In this document: one piece after another, positions 52,335 through 63,163 of the stretch
Numbering within the stretch: the first letter of the stretch is position 1
Layout of the letters: each line of letters begins with the position of its first letter
Origin: Amoeboaphelidium protococcarum
Lineage: Eukaryota > Aphelidiomycota > Aphelidea
Direction: 5' to 3'
Assembly (NCBI GenBank): GCA_023515745.1
Contig: JALECJ010000255.1
Coordinates: forward strand, 1,684,001 to 1,748,000
DNA: 64,000 nt
Notes under the pieces: model-generated
The model's input: only the letters and a program-made list of their open reading frames with translations
The model's database searches: none
What the model was told of the DNA's origin: nothing
Made by a program: the position numbers and the translations under genes

Positions 52335-53270
52335 TTACTTCATTTGATAGTATCGAGCCAGACTAAGGAATTGCTCCAAGAATACAAAGGTGAGTATTGT
52401 GTGAGGACCAACGCGCAAATAATGTGCACCAAAGCCTTTATATAACGCCATGAATCCCTCAGCTCTTACAGTCTTGACGAAGCAGTCCATCGGTCCGTGA
52501 TACAGCTTCACAGAGTTGTGCTGATTATACAGACGAGTCATGATCACATCAAACGGATTCATGAAAAGACATACCAGGAGTCCGGAGCCGAATGATGCGC
52601 CAAATGTGGCAGCCACTTCATTCTTCAACTCGGTGTGCTATCTAATTAGATCCTTGATCTTATCATAGGTTGCCAATTGAACTGAACTGCCTACACCTGT
52701 ACGCACCATCGCTGCATATGCACCGGCGAATATTCCCCTGTATCCTTCATTGCGTATAATGTGTCTCAGTCCATCAGCTGTGCCTCGATACTAATGCTAA
52801 ACTCCAACAGGATTAACAGCGCTGGCACTTTATAGACGCGTCTTCACTAGGAAGAATGGAGATCCCAGAGCAGCACCAGACATACCAGACATGGCGCCAC
52901 TCACCACATTGGATAGGAAATGCGGTTGATTATTTTTAAGCAGTTGAGGAGCAATCACAGATTACACCCGATCTTTTATCAGATCATAACCGCCAAATCG
53001 GACTCCATTCATGATGACTTGATAGAAATACGCTGGTACCAAACCTTTTTGTAAAGCCAATATGCCTTCAGTGCGCCCAATCTTTATGAATGCATGTGCG
53101 ATACTATTATAAGTTTTCGAGGAGAGCTGCGACTTTTTAATCAACTCCCCCTGCAGTTGCAGTCTAGTTTTTACCACCTCAAATGGATTAGTAAAAGTTA
53201 CGCTGGCACATGCCGCTAATCCACCAAGTACAAAATGTAATCCAGGCACTTGCTTGCTCTACTCTGTCAT
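52335..53270 (-). CDS. mitochondrial carrier, OAC1/SLC25A34-35-like (oxaloacetate/sulfate family)
   Basis: Three-repeat inner-membrane carrier starting at ATG 53270. Signatures: TNPFEVVKTRLQLQGEL, GSPFFLVKTRLQS, MNPFDVIMTRLYNQ; the LQLQGEL, NPFDVIxTRLYNQ and LRVGPHTILTFVFLEQ blocks match the OAC1 group. The family-like end falls at YYQMK (52338). The next codons are TAA TAA, which elsewhere in this window mean Gln, and the frame then has no TGA until far into the opposite-strand MPC1 gene. A 56-bp GTAATA...CTAG intron starting inside the last Lys codon is possible and would give a short alternative tail ending in TGA. The 3' coordinate is therefore a homology end, not a proven stop. Confidence 0.85.
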
Positions 53271-53593
53271 TACAAGATATATTTTCAGAATTGATATATA
53301 CTAATTAAAAATACTGATTGATAATAATAAAGTCAAAGAAGTGAGTGTGATGAGTAACTATGGAGATGGATCTGTGAGCGCGTGATTCGTCCGTTCCAGA
53401 AAGAGATCATTCACACAGCTCACAGAATTGTAAATCACGCGCAAGTCTGTCTATCCTATGATTAATCTACATTATGGATGTACTGTAGATGTTACGCTCA
53501 TATCACTGTTGAGGAAGTTAAAATATATCATAACACCTCAATTCGGCAAAATTGTGTAATGGCTCATATAGTCATTCATACCGTAGTTATGTA
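53271..53593. other. intergenic, nothing recognised
   Basis: About 320 bp upstream of the OAC1-like gene and downstream of the next minus-strand gene. No feature seen. Confidence 0.45.
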
Positions 53594-55549
53594 TCATTGG
53601 GAAATTGCTTCATACTTGGCAAGAGTCAGCAATTGCATAGAATTAGTCAGAGCCGGACTTGACCAATATGGAAACAACGCGGTGGACAGATTAGCGGAAT
53701 TCAAGTTCTCTGGCACATGATTGCCAAAACATACCTGATTCTTGATCATATCCTGGTACTTGTCTTCTTCAATGTAACCGCTCACACTCGCGACCACTCT
53801 TGCCACATTCAAGATTCCAAAATCGAACGGACTGGAGAACTTGGAGCACGGACCAGCATCAGTTCCATTTAACCATTTAAAACTGTTGTGAGGGAACGAC
53901 ACGGGAGTAGTCTCCGCAGTCTTTATGGATGCACTGAAGAAGGCATTCTCTTTCGGGTATTTGTTGGCATACTTGGCCATGAATGTGTGCCCCTTCTCAA
54001 TCACCTATCTGACATTAGATGGCACACCGCGATCCAATTTCAACTTTTAAGAATCAGAGCCTGTAGTCACAGCTTTGGTTGTAAAAGTGTCAATAAGAGC
54101 ATTCAACGCCATTGCTGTGCTGAAAACACGATCTTCATGCTTCTCATGTGCTCGGCCAAACACAGAGTCTGCATTGCCCAAAAACTCGTCCCAATAACAT
54201 TAATTTTTTATGCACTCAACTTCGCGGATAAGTTCTACAGTTCCATAATACTTCATTGCCAATTCCAACTTGTCTCTAGCGTCACGAACATATTTAGGAA
54301 GCTTGCGCAAATCTGCATTCTTCATCACTGACAAAATTCTGGCCACAAACCAATAGAATGCAAATTTGGGTGGATAGTACAACAAGGCATTAGTTTGATA
54401 CACTTCAACGATGCGGTTCTTCAGCGACCATACCAGCAAATCCACATTATCAACATACATCTTTTTGAAAGCATCTGTATGCATAACTGATACATCCCCA
54501 CGCTGCACAATCAAGAATTGAGTGAATCCAAAAATGGTGTTAGCCACCACAGAGAGATCGACATTGTTCACATTAAATGGCATTCTCTTGTATTCCCATT
54601 ACGCTTCAACTTCATTCACCTGCTGCATCCAAGTTGTAATTATAGCCAGATTCGGGTCACGTACACGTTCTTTAATGAACTTTCGAATCCACAAATAGGT
54701 GCGAGGATCTACAGCATTCAGAGGATAATTCTTTGAGTTGGGATAATACGCGTACTGCAAGTAGTATGCAACAATGGTCTATGGTGACTTATTATATTCG
54801 ACCCATTGAGATGCAGTAAGAGGGAACTGAGATTGCGCAGTTAGCAATTTCATACCCAGTGCCAGATTACAGCCAGTATCATCACTATCGGCAGGGATAC
54901 GGAAGGATGTTTGGAAAGAATCTTCAAACTCAAGAGCCTTATCGACCAACTCAGCCAAAAATCCCAGATGCAGCCATTCCAGTGCTGTCTTCACATATCC
55001 AAATCCTTTGCGCAGTTCTCCAAGAGGCACGTCAATGTTGGGCGGCGATGCTCGGTATCCGGCACCATCAATCTTGATTTGATTCCAAAAGGAAAATAGC
55101 GGGACATCTTGGTCAACGTTCTGATCTTTATGCGTGATTATAGCCTTGACACCACGCAGTAATTCCTAATCAGTTATACGTAGCTGTGGAGCATACTATT
55201 AGGAATCAATCAAAGCCTCCAGGATGAACATTGTCACAAACGAATTGTCATCTGGGAACTTGTACAGATTTCTCAAGAAGCCCAGATTACCATTGAAGTT
55301 GAGATGAACAAAAGAGTCATATATTCCCTCTTATCTTTACCATGAAATAAGCGGTGGGTAAGTCAGTTTAGGGCGATACTCTGTAGACTTTGTGGACTAT
55401 GACGCGCGTATAGTCTTGAGCAATTTGGTCATTACATTGCGGCGACACTCAATCTCGACATCATCATTCCCATCCTAGATTAACAACGGAGTGCATAGCG
55501 CAAGAGCGATGAAAGCCAAAAATACAATCAGCATCTACCGCAGAGCCAT
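53594..55549 (-). CDS. large secreted protein, unknown family
   Basis: 651 residues, continuous, ATG 55549 to TGA 53594-53596. Signal peptide MALRQMLIVFLAFIALALC. The mature part has helical blocks such as NLGFLRNLYKFPDDNSFVTMF, FVTMFILEALID and QVNEVEAQWEYKRMPFNV, and aromatic-rich segments (WFVARILSVMKN), with no membrane span after the signal. The repeated aromatic/helical layout could be an alpha/alpha toroid (as in glycoside hydrolases or terpene cyclase-like folds), but I saw no catalytic motif. Intronless, in contrast to many neighbours. Family not recognised. Confidence 0.7.
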
Positions 55550-55788
55550 CTTTAATTAGAACTCTCAAAACTTGTCGCAACTGTTGTAAGCAAATAGTAA
55601 TACGCGTGAAGATTACGGTATCTATAAGGCAATCAATGCGCGCTTTGCTTACAAACGCGTTATATTTGTTCACGCGGTTAATTTTTCCACATTATCACGA
55701 CAGTGCGATCATCGCACTATCACCTCAATGTGAAAAGCTTTGAAAATTGCATAAAAAAACGTAGGCAAAAAAGGTATCAATAAAAGAT

Positions 55789-57786
55789 ATGAATTTCGCA
55801 TCTGCTGGTGTATGGAGTAGTATCAATCCACAGCTATCTACTTATAGGTATTGCTAATTTTTTTATTTATCACTATATATCTAAAATTATTGTCGCACTG
55901 TGTATTGTAGTTTAAATGTAATAAAATGTTTGGGATTTGATTAAATGACTCCAGTACAGGCGTCTTCTATTCCATTGTTTTTGAACCATAAAGACGTGGT
56001 GGTGGAGGCTACGACTGGAAGCGGCAAATCTTTGGCGTTTATTGTACCTATCGTGGAAATTCTGCTGAGACGTTCGGATGGATTTAAAGAGAGTCAGGTG
56101 GGCGCAATAGTGATATGTCCAACAAGAGAATTGGCGCGTCAGATTCATCAAGTATTACTCGCATTTGTGCCAAGCGATGATGACTCTGTGGATTAGGTGA
56201 TAAAAACTAGAATTAGAGCTCAGCTTCTCACCGGCGGCTGCACTGTTGATGAAGATCTAAAGTACTTCCATCAGGTGAATCCCACTATACTTATTGCGAC
56301 TCCTGGTAAATTGGATCAGATTCTCAAATCAGGCAAAGTTAATACGTCCCAATTGGAGGTATTGGTGCTTGATGAGGCTGATCGACTGCTTGATATGGGA
56401 TTCGATAAATAGGTGCGTGAGATTATTGCCCGTCTACCTAAATAGAGGCGCACAGGCTTATTTTCTGCCACTATCACTGACGCGTTGTAAGATTTGGTGA
56501 AAGCTGGTCTGAGGAATCCCGTCAAGATTGTAGTCAAAGTTCAAGATAAAGTGTCCAAGTAGATTTAACGTACTCCTAGCTCGTTAAGTATTGTGTATAA
56601 AGTTGTTGAGGCTCATAATTACGTTCGTACTTTATTGGGGGTGTTGCAAAAGTACAAAGCGCAAAAGGTGATTGTATACTTTGCTACATGCTTATGCGTT
56701 GAGTATTTTCACCGTGTTCTCTCTATAATCCTACCTAAAGATTACAACATATTTGCACTGCATGGTAAGAAAGATAGTTAGTAGAGACCAAAGATTTTGG
56801 CGAAATATGAACAGTGTACTGCTGGAGTTTTGTTATGCACTGATGTAGCTGCGCGTGGTATTGATTTTGAGGATGTTGATGTGGTTGTGCAATATCACAC
56901 GCCACAGGATCCATAGGCGTTCCTGCATCGCTGTGGGCGAACTGCTCGGTCAGGTAAAAGTGGCAAAGCTATCACGTTTCTGATGCCTCATGAAGACACT
57001 TTCGTCGAGTATCTCACTCTGAAGAAAGTACCTTTAGTGGAAGACTCGACTGATTATACTTTTGAGACATCTCTCCTTGATGTGAATGGATTAAAGTTTC
57101 CCTCCTTTTACAATTCATCTTTGGAGAATAGTATTGGATGTTCATAATAAAAAATGGAGCAATTAATACATTGGAATGTTCTGTAAGATAGAGCGTTATA
57201 CGATGCTCAAGTGCGAGCATTTGTCTCTTATTTGTAATCATACAAGGAGCATCAGTTGAAGTTTATATTCCCATTTAGCAAGTTACCGATTGATGGTGTC
57301 ATGTGTTAGTTTATGCTGTTAGCAGTGCCCAAGTCTCCAGAGATTCGGTAATGGAAGCAATAACACGGTGATTTATAACTGTTTAAATCCACTGTGGGAG
57401 ACAAAGATCTGGATCTGATTAAGTACAAGGATAAAGCTAGAGAGAAGAAGAGGCAATAATTGTTACAATCGAAAACGGATAAGTAGAATTCATAACAGTC
57501 AGGTGCAGCTCAAGGGAAATCATAAGTGAAAAGCAGTGAACCATGGTCTAAACAAAAGCAGTAGAAGGAGACTAGAGCTTTAAAGGCTGAGAAGAGGGAG
57601 AAGAAGAGGAAGGCCATATTGCTAAAGTAGATGGAATAGATTGACGCTTAATAGTCCAGTGGTAAGACATCCTTGCAGTAATCCAGTAAAATTAGTACAA
57701 CCGTAGATCAATATTTAGCTGAGAGTGATGATGATTTGGCTCTAGACTATAAAGATTATCAGAAGGAGAAGCGACGTAAATGTTGA
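55789..57786 (+). CDS. DEAD-box RNA helicase SPB4/DDX55 (60S ribosome biogenesis)
   Basis: Nucleolar helicase acting on pre-60S particles. Exon 1 55789-55847, intron 55848-55910 (63 bp), 644 residues, TGA 57784-57786. Motifs: [19 protein letters not shown] (Q motif), [112 protein letters not shown]. The DUF4217 region and a very Lys/Gln-rich C-terminus ([14 protein letters not shown]) follow, as in SPB4/DDX55. Gln in the motifs is repeatedly TAG/TAA. Its stop lies 30 bp from the stop of the convergent gene on the minus strand. Confidence 0.94.
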
Positions 57787-57816
57787 ATTACACTTTATAT
57801 GATTTATAATAGATTG

Positions 57817-58896
57817 TCACTTTTAGCAGTAATCATATATAGATTCTACGGACTTTATCCGTACGCGGGCACCTTCTATAATGAGTAGTTCCATTGCCCC
57901 AACGCCGAATGAACCGGCTCTCTTGGCGTCTCGACCATAATCAAATGTGTAACCAAGCCGCGTCCATGGAAATATTGATGATATATATTCGGATTAGTAA
58001 TCGTACACTCCCGAATTAACAGCCAGATTGTAGAACCATCGTTAATGCTCAGACGCATTGCGATTACTATTACCGAGACCGGACTCAGTTCCATTCACTA
58101 GCAGTTTAAGATTCCCATTCGGAGATTCAACTATTTCAGTAAGTTGACATGACCGTCTCCTGATATTACCACTTAAACACGGCCTTGTTAAGTATTTGAG
58201 CTTTACCTGAATGGTGACTATAGAATTACGCGTGCTGGGCAACTGAGGAGGCATACCCATAAACTCCTGTAACCGTAAAACTCTTTTAGAATTCAGAGGA
58301 TCGGAGAGCGATGCATTACCAACAGACTACCAACTCTCATTACGTCCCATACAAAACTATTGGAACTGTGGGACAATAGTTACCCACAGCGGTCTTTGCA
58401 TACTCACAGTTTCATTAATGGCAGTTGCATACTGATCATGTGCTGCAGTCCACGTTACAACTTTTATAGTTTTTGCAACACTACGCTTAAATAATCGCGG
58501 AAGTTCTACGTCTTCATCTTCATCTCCATCTCCATCATCATCATCAATATCACTATTAACAACTGTAAAATCAGCATGGTCATCCAGTTGATACGGCCTT
58601 ATATCATGTTATCGTTTCAAAAGATGTTGTTTCGCTTTGTACCAAGCGCTGTCATTACCGCTACTATTACTATGCATGATATGATATTCCTTATCAAGTA
58701 GCTAATCAATATGCAGAAACTTGATAGAGTCATTCTTCTACGGAGTCATGGCCATCTCAACTGCCCGGCGGTAATCTTGCTCAGCATTGTCTAACAGCTC
58801 TTATTAAATAGTTCGCTATAGACAGTGAACGCAAAGAAGCAGCAGGTATGTCAATAGGACAATATATTGGATCCGCGATATCGCCGCATAAACCAT
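57817..58896 (-). CDS. signal-peptide protein, unknown family
   Basis: 359 residues, ATG 58896 to TGA 57817-57819, no intron. Hydrophobic start MVYAAISRIQYIVLLTYLLL followed by Cys and His suggests a signal peptide or anchor. A repeat-like acidic run (DIDDDDGDGDEDEDVELP) lies at about residues 110-127. The C-terminal half reads SSIFPWTRLGYTFDYGRDAKRAG, then SFGVGAMELLIIEGARVRIKSV, a beta-rich pattern. The frame remains open upstream to an ATG at 59058, but that adds a low-complexity Ser/Leu leader from the GA repeat, so the later start is preferred. Family not recognised. Confidence 0.65.
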
Positions 58897-59709
58897 TGAT
58901 GTAAACTGGTCTGTTAAAGAGTATGTGAGGTAGATAGTATCAGCAGTAGAGAGAGAAAGAGAGAGAGAGAGAGATGAGCGGCAGGATCTTGGCATTAAAT
59001 ATGGAGAGAGATGGTGTGTGCGTGACACTGAAACAGATCGAGTAAACGACGCGTACACTTTACGATACGATTCGCGTCATTCTCCTCATTACATGCAGCG
59101 CGTTTACTGTTAAAATGCTGGGCTATTGTATATGATCTCTACCTTAATTTGCATCGCTTGCTAAGTTTAATGTATGTAATTTATAGATTAGGAAAATGTT
59201 GGAATTTAACTGACTCCTGAATGGCAATAGATACATCTTTCACAATGCTGCATTTATAAGTATGGGTTCGTATCATTTAATTGAACGTTTAGCTAGTATC
59301 TAGTCGGTATCGTAAGACTAAGTAGAAGTAGTGAACATCAAATCTTAAGAAACTTTGTGTTGTTTCAATTACTCTCTAAGATGACAGACACTCAACATGA
59401 TACAAGTAAAGTTAGAATGAGTGCATACACCGTCATTGCCTGCTTGATACACTCCATAGCTGTCATTGTACTTTCACGGTGCATTTTTTTGAAATCCAAA
59501 CGCTACATTTCACGCGCGTTGACACTATTTATACTACGTGATTTTAAACTTGTGCAACGACGAAGCCCCTGTCATCGTTCTTTATATCATGAGGTTCCGA
59601 TATCATTACAGAGTATAAATTCGGCATTGATATATTCTAATTTCTTTTCCATTACAATATTTAATTATTATTTTATACTAATTCGACGTATTTACCTATT
59701 CCCGCTGAA
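58897..59709. other. intergenic with (GA)n microsatellite
   Basis: Contains a GA/AGAG run at about 58948-58973 and should hold promoters of two diverging secreted-protein genes. A plus frame at 59357-59713 (118 codons) ends in a TGA overlapping the next ATG, has no TAR Gln codon and no motif; treated as doubtful. Confidence 0.4.
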
Positions 59710-60111
59710 ATGAAATCCGTAATCTTTAGTGCTTTGGTCGCCCTGATTGCTACCGTCTCTGCCCATCCTTCTAAGCCACAGGAGATTGGCGATGTCACTG
59801 TTCATTTTACCACCTACGCAAGCAAAGATTGCACTGGATAGCCTTCTGGTCCGTATAAACCAATTGTAGCTGTCGTTGGCCATTGCGTGTCTTATGGCGA
59901 CTCATCCCTGAAGGTCACCCAGAAGGCTGGTTGTCCTGACGAATACGTTGCTGAGATCTTTAGCAAGAATGGTTGTGTTTTGGCTCCATTATCTAGTGCC
60001 AGCTATCCTATTCTGCCCGGTGTATACAACGCCAAGACTCCTGGTCAATGTATGAGCAATGGTCACTTTAGTTCGCAGATGAGCTTTGTGCTCTCCGCTG
60101 CAGACAACTGA
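59710..60111 (+). CDS. small secreted protein with five Cys
   Basis: 133 residues, ATG 59710 to TGA 60109-60111. Signal peptide MKSVIFSALVALIATVSA, then a mature part of about 115 residues with five Cys in regular spacing (KDC, GHC, AGC, NGC, GQC), no membrane span and one TAG Gln codon. GC-rich third positions resemble highly expressed genes in the window. Secreted Cys-bearing proteins of this size are common among fungal effectors and wall proteins; that role is an inference only. Confidence 0.75.
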
Positions 60112-60214
60112 ACAGTGAACAGGGCGCAATTTGAATAGCGACGTGATATTAAATGAATTTAAAGGTAATAGAATTATATGGTTTTCTCGTTATTATTTGC
60201 AACATTTATCATCA

Positions 60215-60528
60215 TCACTAGACAATAATAGTGAATGGGTAGTATTCGATAGCACGAAATTGCCAAGAGTTTTAGTTACGCTTGTTAACGCCCCGTAACT
60301 TCTAACCATATACATTTTATCATTTCGGGACTTTCTTACCGTGATCCATTCAGATTGTTCATCAAATTTTACTTCTGTATCGCAAGTGCAGATATAGTTA
60401 CGACGTTGTTCCATCATAGGATCAGATAAGCAGCGCTTTACATTTCGCCAACGATCAGATGCGACAAAGCTCGCGTTGGTTTCTTTGTCAACTTCATCCA
60501 TCATCTGAAGATCAGCTTCATTTTACAT
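60215..60528 (-). CDS. small hypothetical protein (spliced)
   Basis: ATG 60528 gives MQNEADLQMMDEVDKE, NASFVASDRWRNVKRCLSDP and YICTCDTEVKFDEQSEWIT, after which a GTAAG donor at 60339 follows. Acceptor TAG (60302-60303, 38-bp intron) or AAG (60281-60282, 59 bp) both restore a frame ending QNSWQFRAIEYYPFTIIVQ and three consecutive TGA codons at about 60209-60217, giving 91 or 84 residues. Without splicing the frame has TAA TAA and no nearby TGA, which argues for the intron. Two Cys pairs hint at a metal site. Family not recognised. Confidence 0.55.
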
Positions 60529-60589
60529 TGCTTTATTAAAGAATTTACATCACAACGGCAATATAAATATTCCTTTTTTACTGCATACT

Positions 60590-62428
60590 ATGGAGTCCGC
60601 GTTAAGAAAACTTTGTGGATAGTCACAATTACTGCTGGCTAAGGAGAGCATCCTGCTCTTTGACTCTAATCTACCACATTTGATACGTTAATCACAATCG
60701 GCTAATTCCGTGTAGAGTAAAGCCATGTATATCAAGTGCTTAAATCAGTTCTATTAGCTGTTAGGTGGTATAATATCTTATCGGTAATCTCTAGTAGATT
60801 TCCTCTCTAGCGTTTAGAATGGACATTTTATTTAATGGAATCTGGGCAAGATTATGGAAAATGATGTGGCAAGAAATCTCTTATTGAATTCTGTATGTAA
60901 TTGCGTTAAACTGGTGGAAATTCTAAAGACTTAATTACTGCAAGATGATTTTATTAGAATTTTGAAAGAATATCAAGTCGCCAATTACTCTGTTGAGATA
61001 GACCCTCTCATTAGAGATTTATACACGTCTACCGTGTTCTCATAACGTGATGGGTCATTAATTTAGAAGACATCCTCCTTGTTGTTATAATACTTGCTGT
61101 CTAATTGTACTAATGGTGATGGTACCAGTCATGATACATTTGTATATTGTCTCTCTAAAATACTGTCCTCTGACTTTTAAATTAGCAGATAAATGCTTCG
61201 AGACATTTAGAATTGCAAGACATTCACGTACACTTTTACTATCAATCTCCATAATGGGTATTGCATTGATACATCCTCTTATTGGCGCGATCTGCTTTTA
61301 TAGCATGGAGATGCTGTCGATAACAATGGGCGGTCTCCTAGAGGGAAGAAGAATTAGTAGAAGCAAACAGAATTTTAGTAACGTATACTGTTAGAAAAGG
61401 ATGGAAAGTTGATACAAGAACTAGTAAGACTAAACACTCCAGGATTGCTGTCGATTGACTATCTGGTGGACAATCATGAATCTGTATTCTAGATTTGTCG
61501 CGATATGAATAGATATTTAAGATTGAGATTGAGGCTCAGTCAGTAGCTGCTCAAGGCAGATCTCTCTAATTTGATCACCTTGTCCTAGGTGGAATAGAAA
61601 ACTTCTAATCTTTTAAAATAGTTAGTATCTTAAAGGGACGCGTAATGGATAAAGTACTAGTAAAAGATTGTCCATTCTTTGTAGAAATTGGTTTAATTTT
61701 ATAGCGGGAACTTGGATTAGTAAAAGTTTTGCAATCTATTTGGTAACATTGCATCTGCTGTGCTATAGCTGAAGTTATCTGAGGATATCAAAGCCAGCAG
61801 AGTAATTGTAGAGTTGGAAAAGTGTCTTTAATCATCATTAGATTATCATTCGGTGAATTCTGTAATCTAGAATGTAGAGATTGTCAAAGAAGTGATGAAT
61901 ACTTTACTATTGATGTTGAGATTGATGGCGGTTGATGAAAAGAGTATCTATTAGTTTTCGGAGCTCTCAGAGTCCAGCTATATCTTTCATAAGCTGTTAT
62001 ACTCTCATTCTGATGGAAATTAATAAAGTTTAAATTTTAGATAAATTCCGCGTTAGATGGCTGATCTATTAACTGAAGGTGGAAAGTTGTAAAGAGTATG
62101 GCCGTATTTGCTCGCTTCTACAGCGGTAGAGGCCGACTCGTAATACTCATAGAATGTTATTCAACCACTGTAACGCTATTATGATCTCAAGTTGTAGTAA
62201 TTTAAGGCGAGCATAGTATAAAGTAGTAAAAGCGCGTCATAGAAATTAATCGAATAACTGCAAGAATTGAGAAGTGCATAGCCTGTTGTTACTAATTAGA
62301 AGCTACCACTATCATCGCTGAATTAATTTGTGGACACGCAGAATAGAATCAAGATGGGCGGCATCATGCTTGAGCTATGTCAGCTATAGATTATAGAGAA
62401 TGCAAGCCCTCTTTATAATAAGTAATGA
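60590..62428 (+). CDS. Gln-rich helical protein, unknown
   Basis: 612 residues in a single frame, ATG 60590 to TGA 62426-62428, with dozens of TAA/TAG Gln codons spread evenly; under the standard code it is only fragments. Composition is Leu/Ser/Gln/Lys and mainly helical, e.g. LLLAKESILLFDSNLPHLI, YLRLRLRLSQQLLKADL, VNTLLLMLRLMAVDE-like stretches; there is no signal peptide or transmembrane helix. Length and helicity would fit a vesicle-tethering, nuclear-pore or kinetochore subunit, but no family is recognised. Confidence 0.68.
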
Positions 62429-62471
62429 TTTTATATAAATATACTGTATATGCACAATATATAAACAGAGA

Positions 62472-62975
62472 TCAATCAGAGTCTACTTCCATATCGCTCT
62501 CTTCACTCGCCACATCAATTCCATGTCTCTACTGTACAGAATCACCTCCACTTTGTGGTGGACCATGTTATTCTATTTCCCGATCAGCTCCTTAATCTTG
62601 CTACTATTATTATTATATCTAATACCTGGATTTCATATCTACAATGTGACTATTGGAACGCGCATACTCTATCCGAATCACTCTACCCAGAAACTGTGTA
62701 CCATTTAGCTGAAGCATAGCATTTTCCGCGCCTTGAACATCATGACACACAATGAATGCCTGTCCTCTCATTGAGTTTTTAACATTATATTTATCGCCGC
62801 TAATGTCACTACTACCTTGAGTAGATTTGAGTTTATTCGGACGCGTAGCCTTGGTGCATATAATCTATCCAACTCGAGTATGTGGAGTAAAGTGGTAGTA
62901 GAGAAGCTATTTCAGTTTATTCTTGTCCATATTTGTAGGGAGATTAGCCACGAATAGTGTTTGATTCTACTCCAT
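62472..62975 (-). CDS. U1A/U2B''-type snRNP RRM protein
   Basis: 167 residues, ATG 62975 to TGA 62472-62474. A single N-terminal RRM with RNP2 LFVANLPTNMDKNKLKQLLYYHF and RNP1 MRGQAFIVCHDVQGAENAMLQLNG, then RVIRIEYARSNSHIV, the spacing of SNRPA/SNRPB2 (U1A/U2B''), which bind snRNA hairpins. A Ser/Gly/Asn insert occupies the loop between beta 2 and beta 3. The C-terminus is poly-Gln (TAG/TAA rich) and acidic, in place of the second RRM of metazoan U1A. Whether it serves U1, U2 or both is open; yeast-like lineages have a single-RRM version (MSL1). Confidence 0.87.
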
Positions 62976-63163
62976 TATTTAATTATTGTATTCTATTTTA
63001 TGCTTTTAAAGTGTATATACTATTTCGATGAGGTTGGATAATCTAGCGCAGATTCGAAGCAATTGATCAAGAGAGAACAAAGAGAGAGAAAGCAGAAACA
63101 TGTCAGAACAAAGTTATCATTCAACGGTGCAAGTAAACTTTGTATATAAACACTTGTTAAATA

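Noticed and set aside
59357-59713. 118-codon plus-strand frame before the small secreted protein.
   Set aside because: No motif or TAR codons, ends in a TGA overlapping the next ATG; random open frames of this size are expected when TGA is the only stop.
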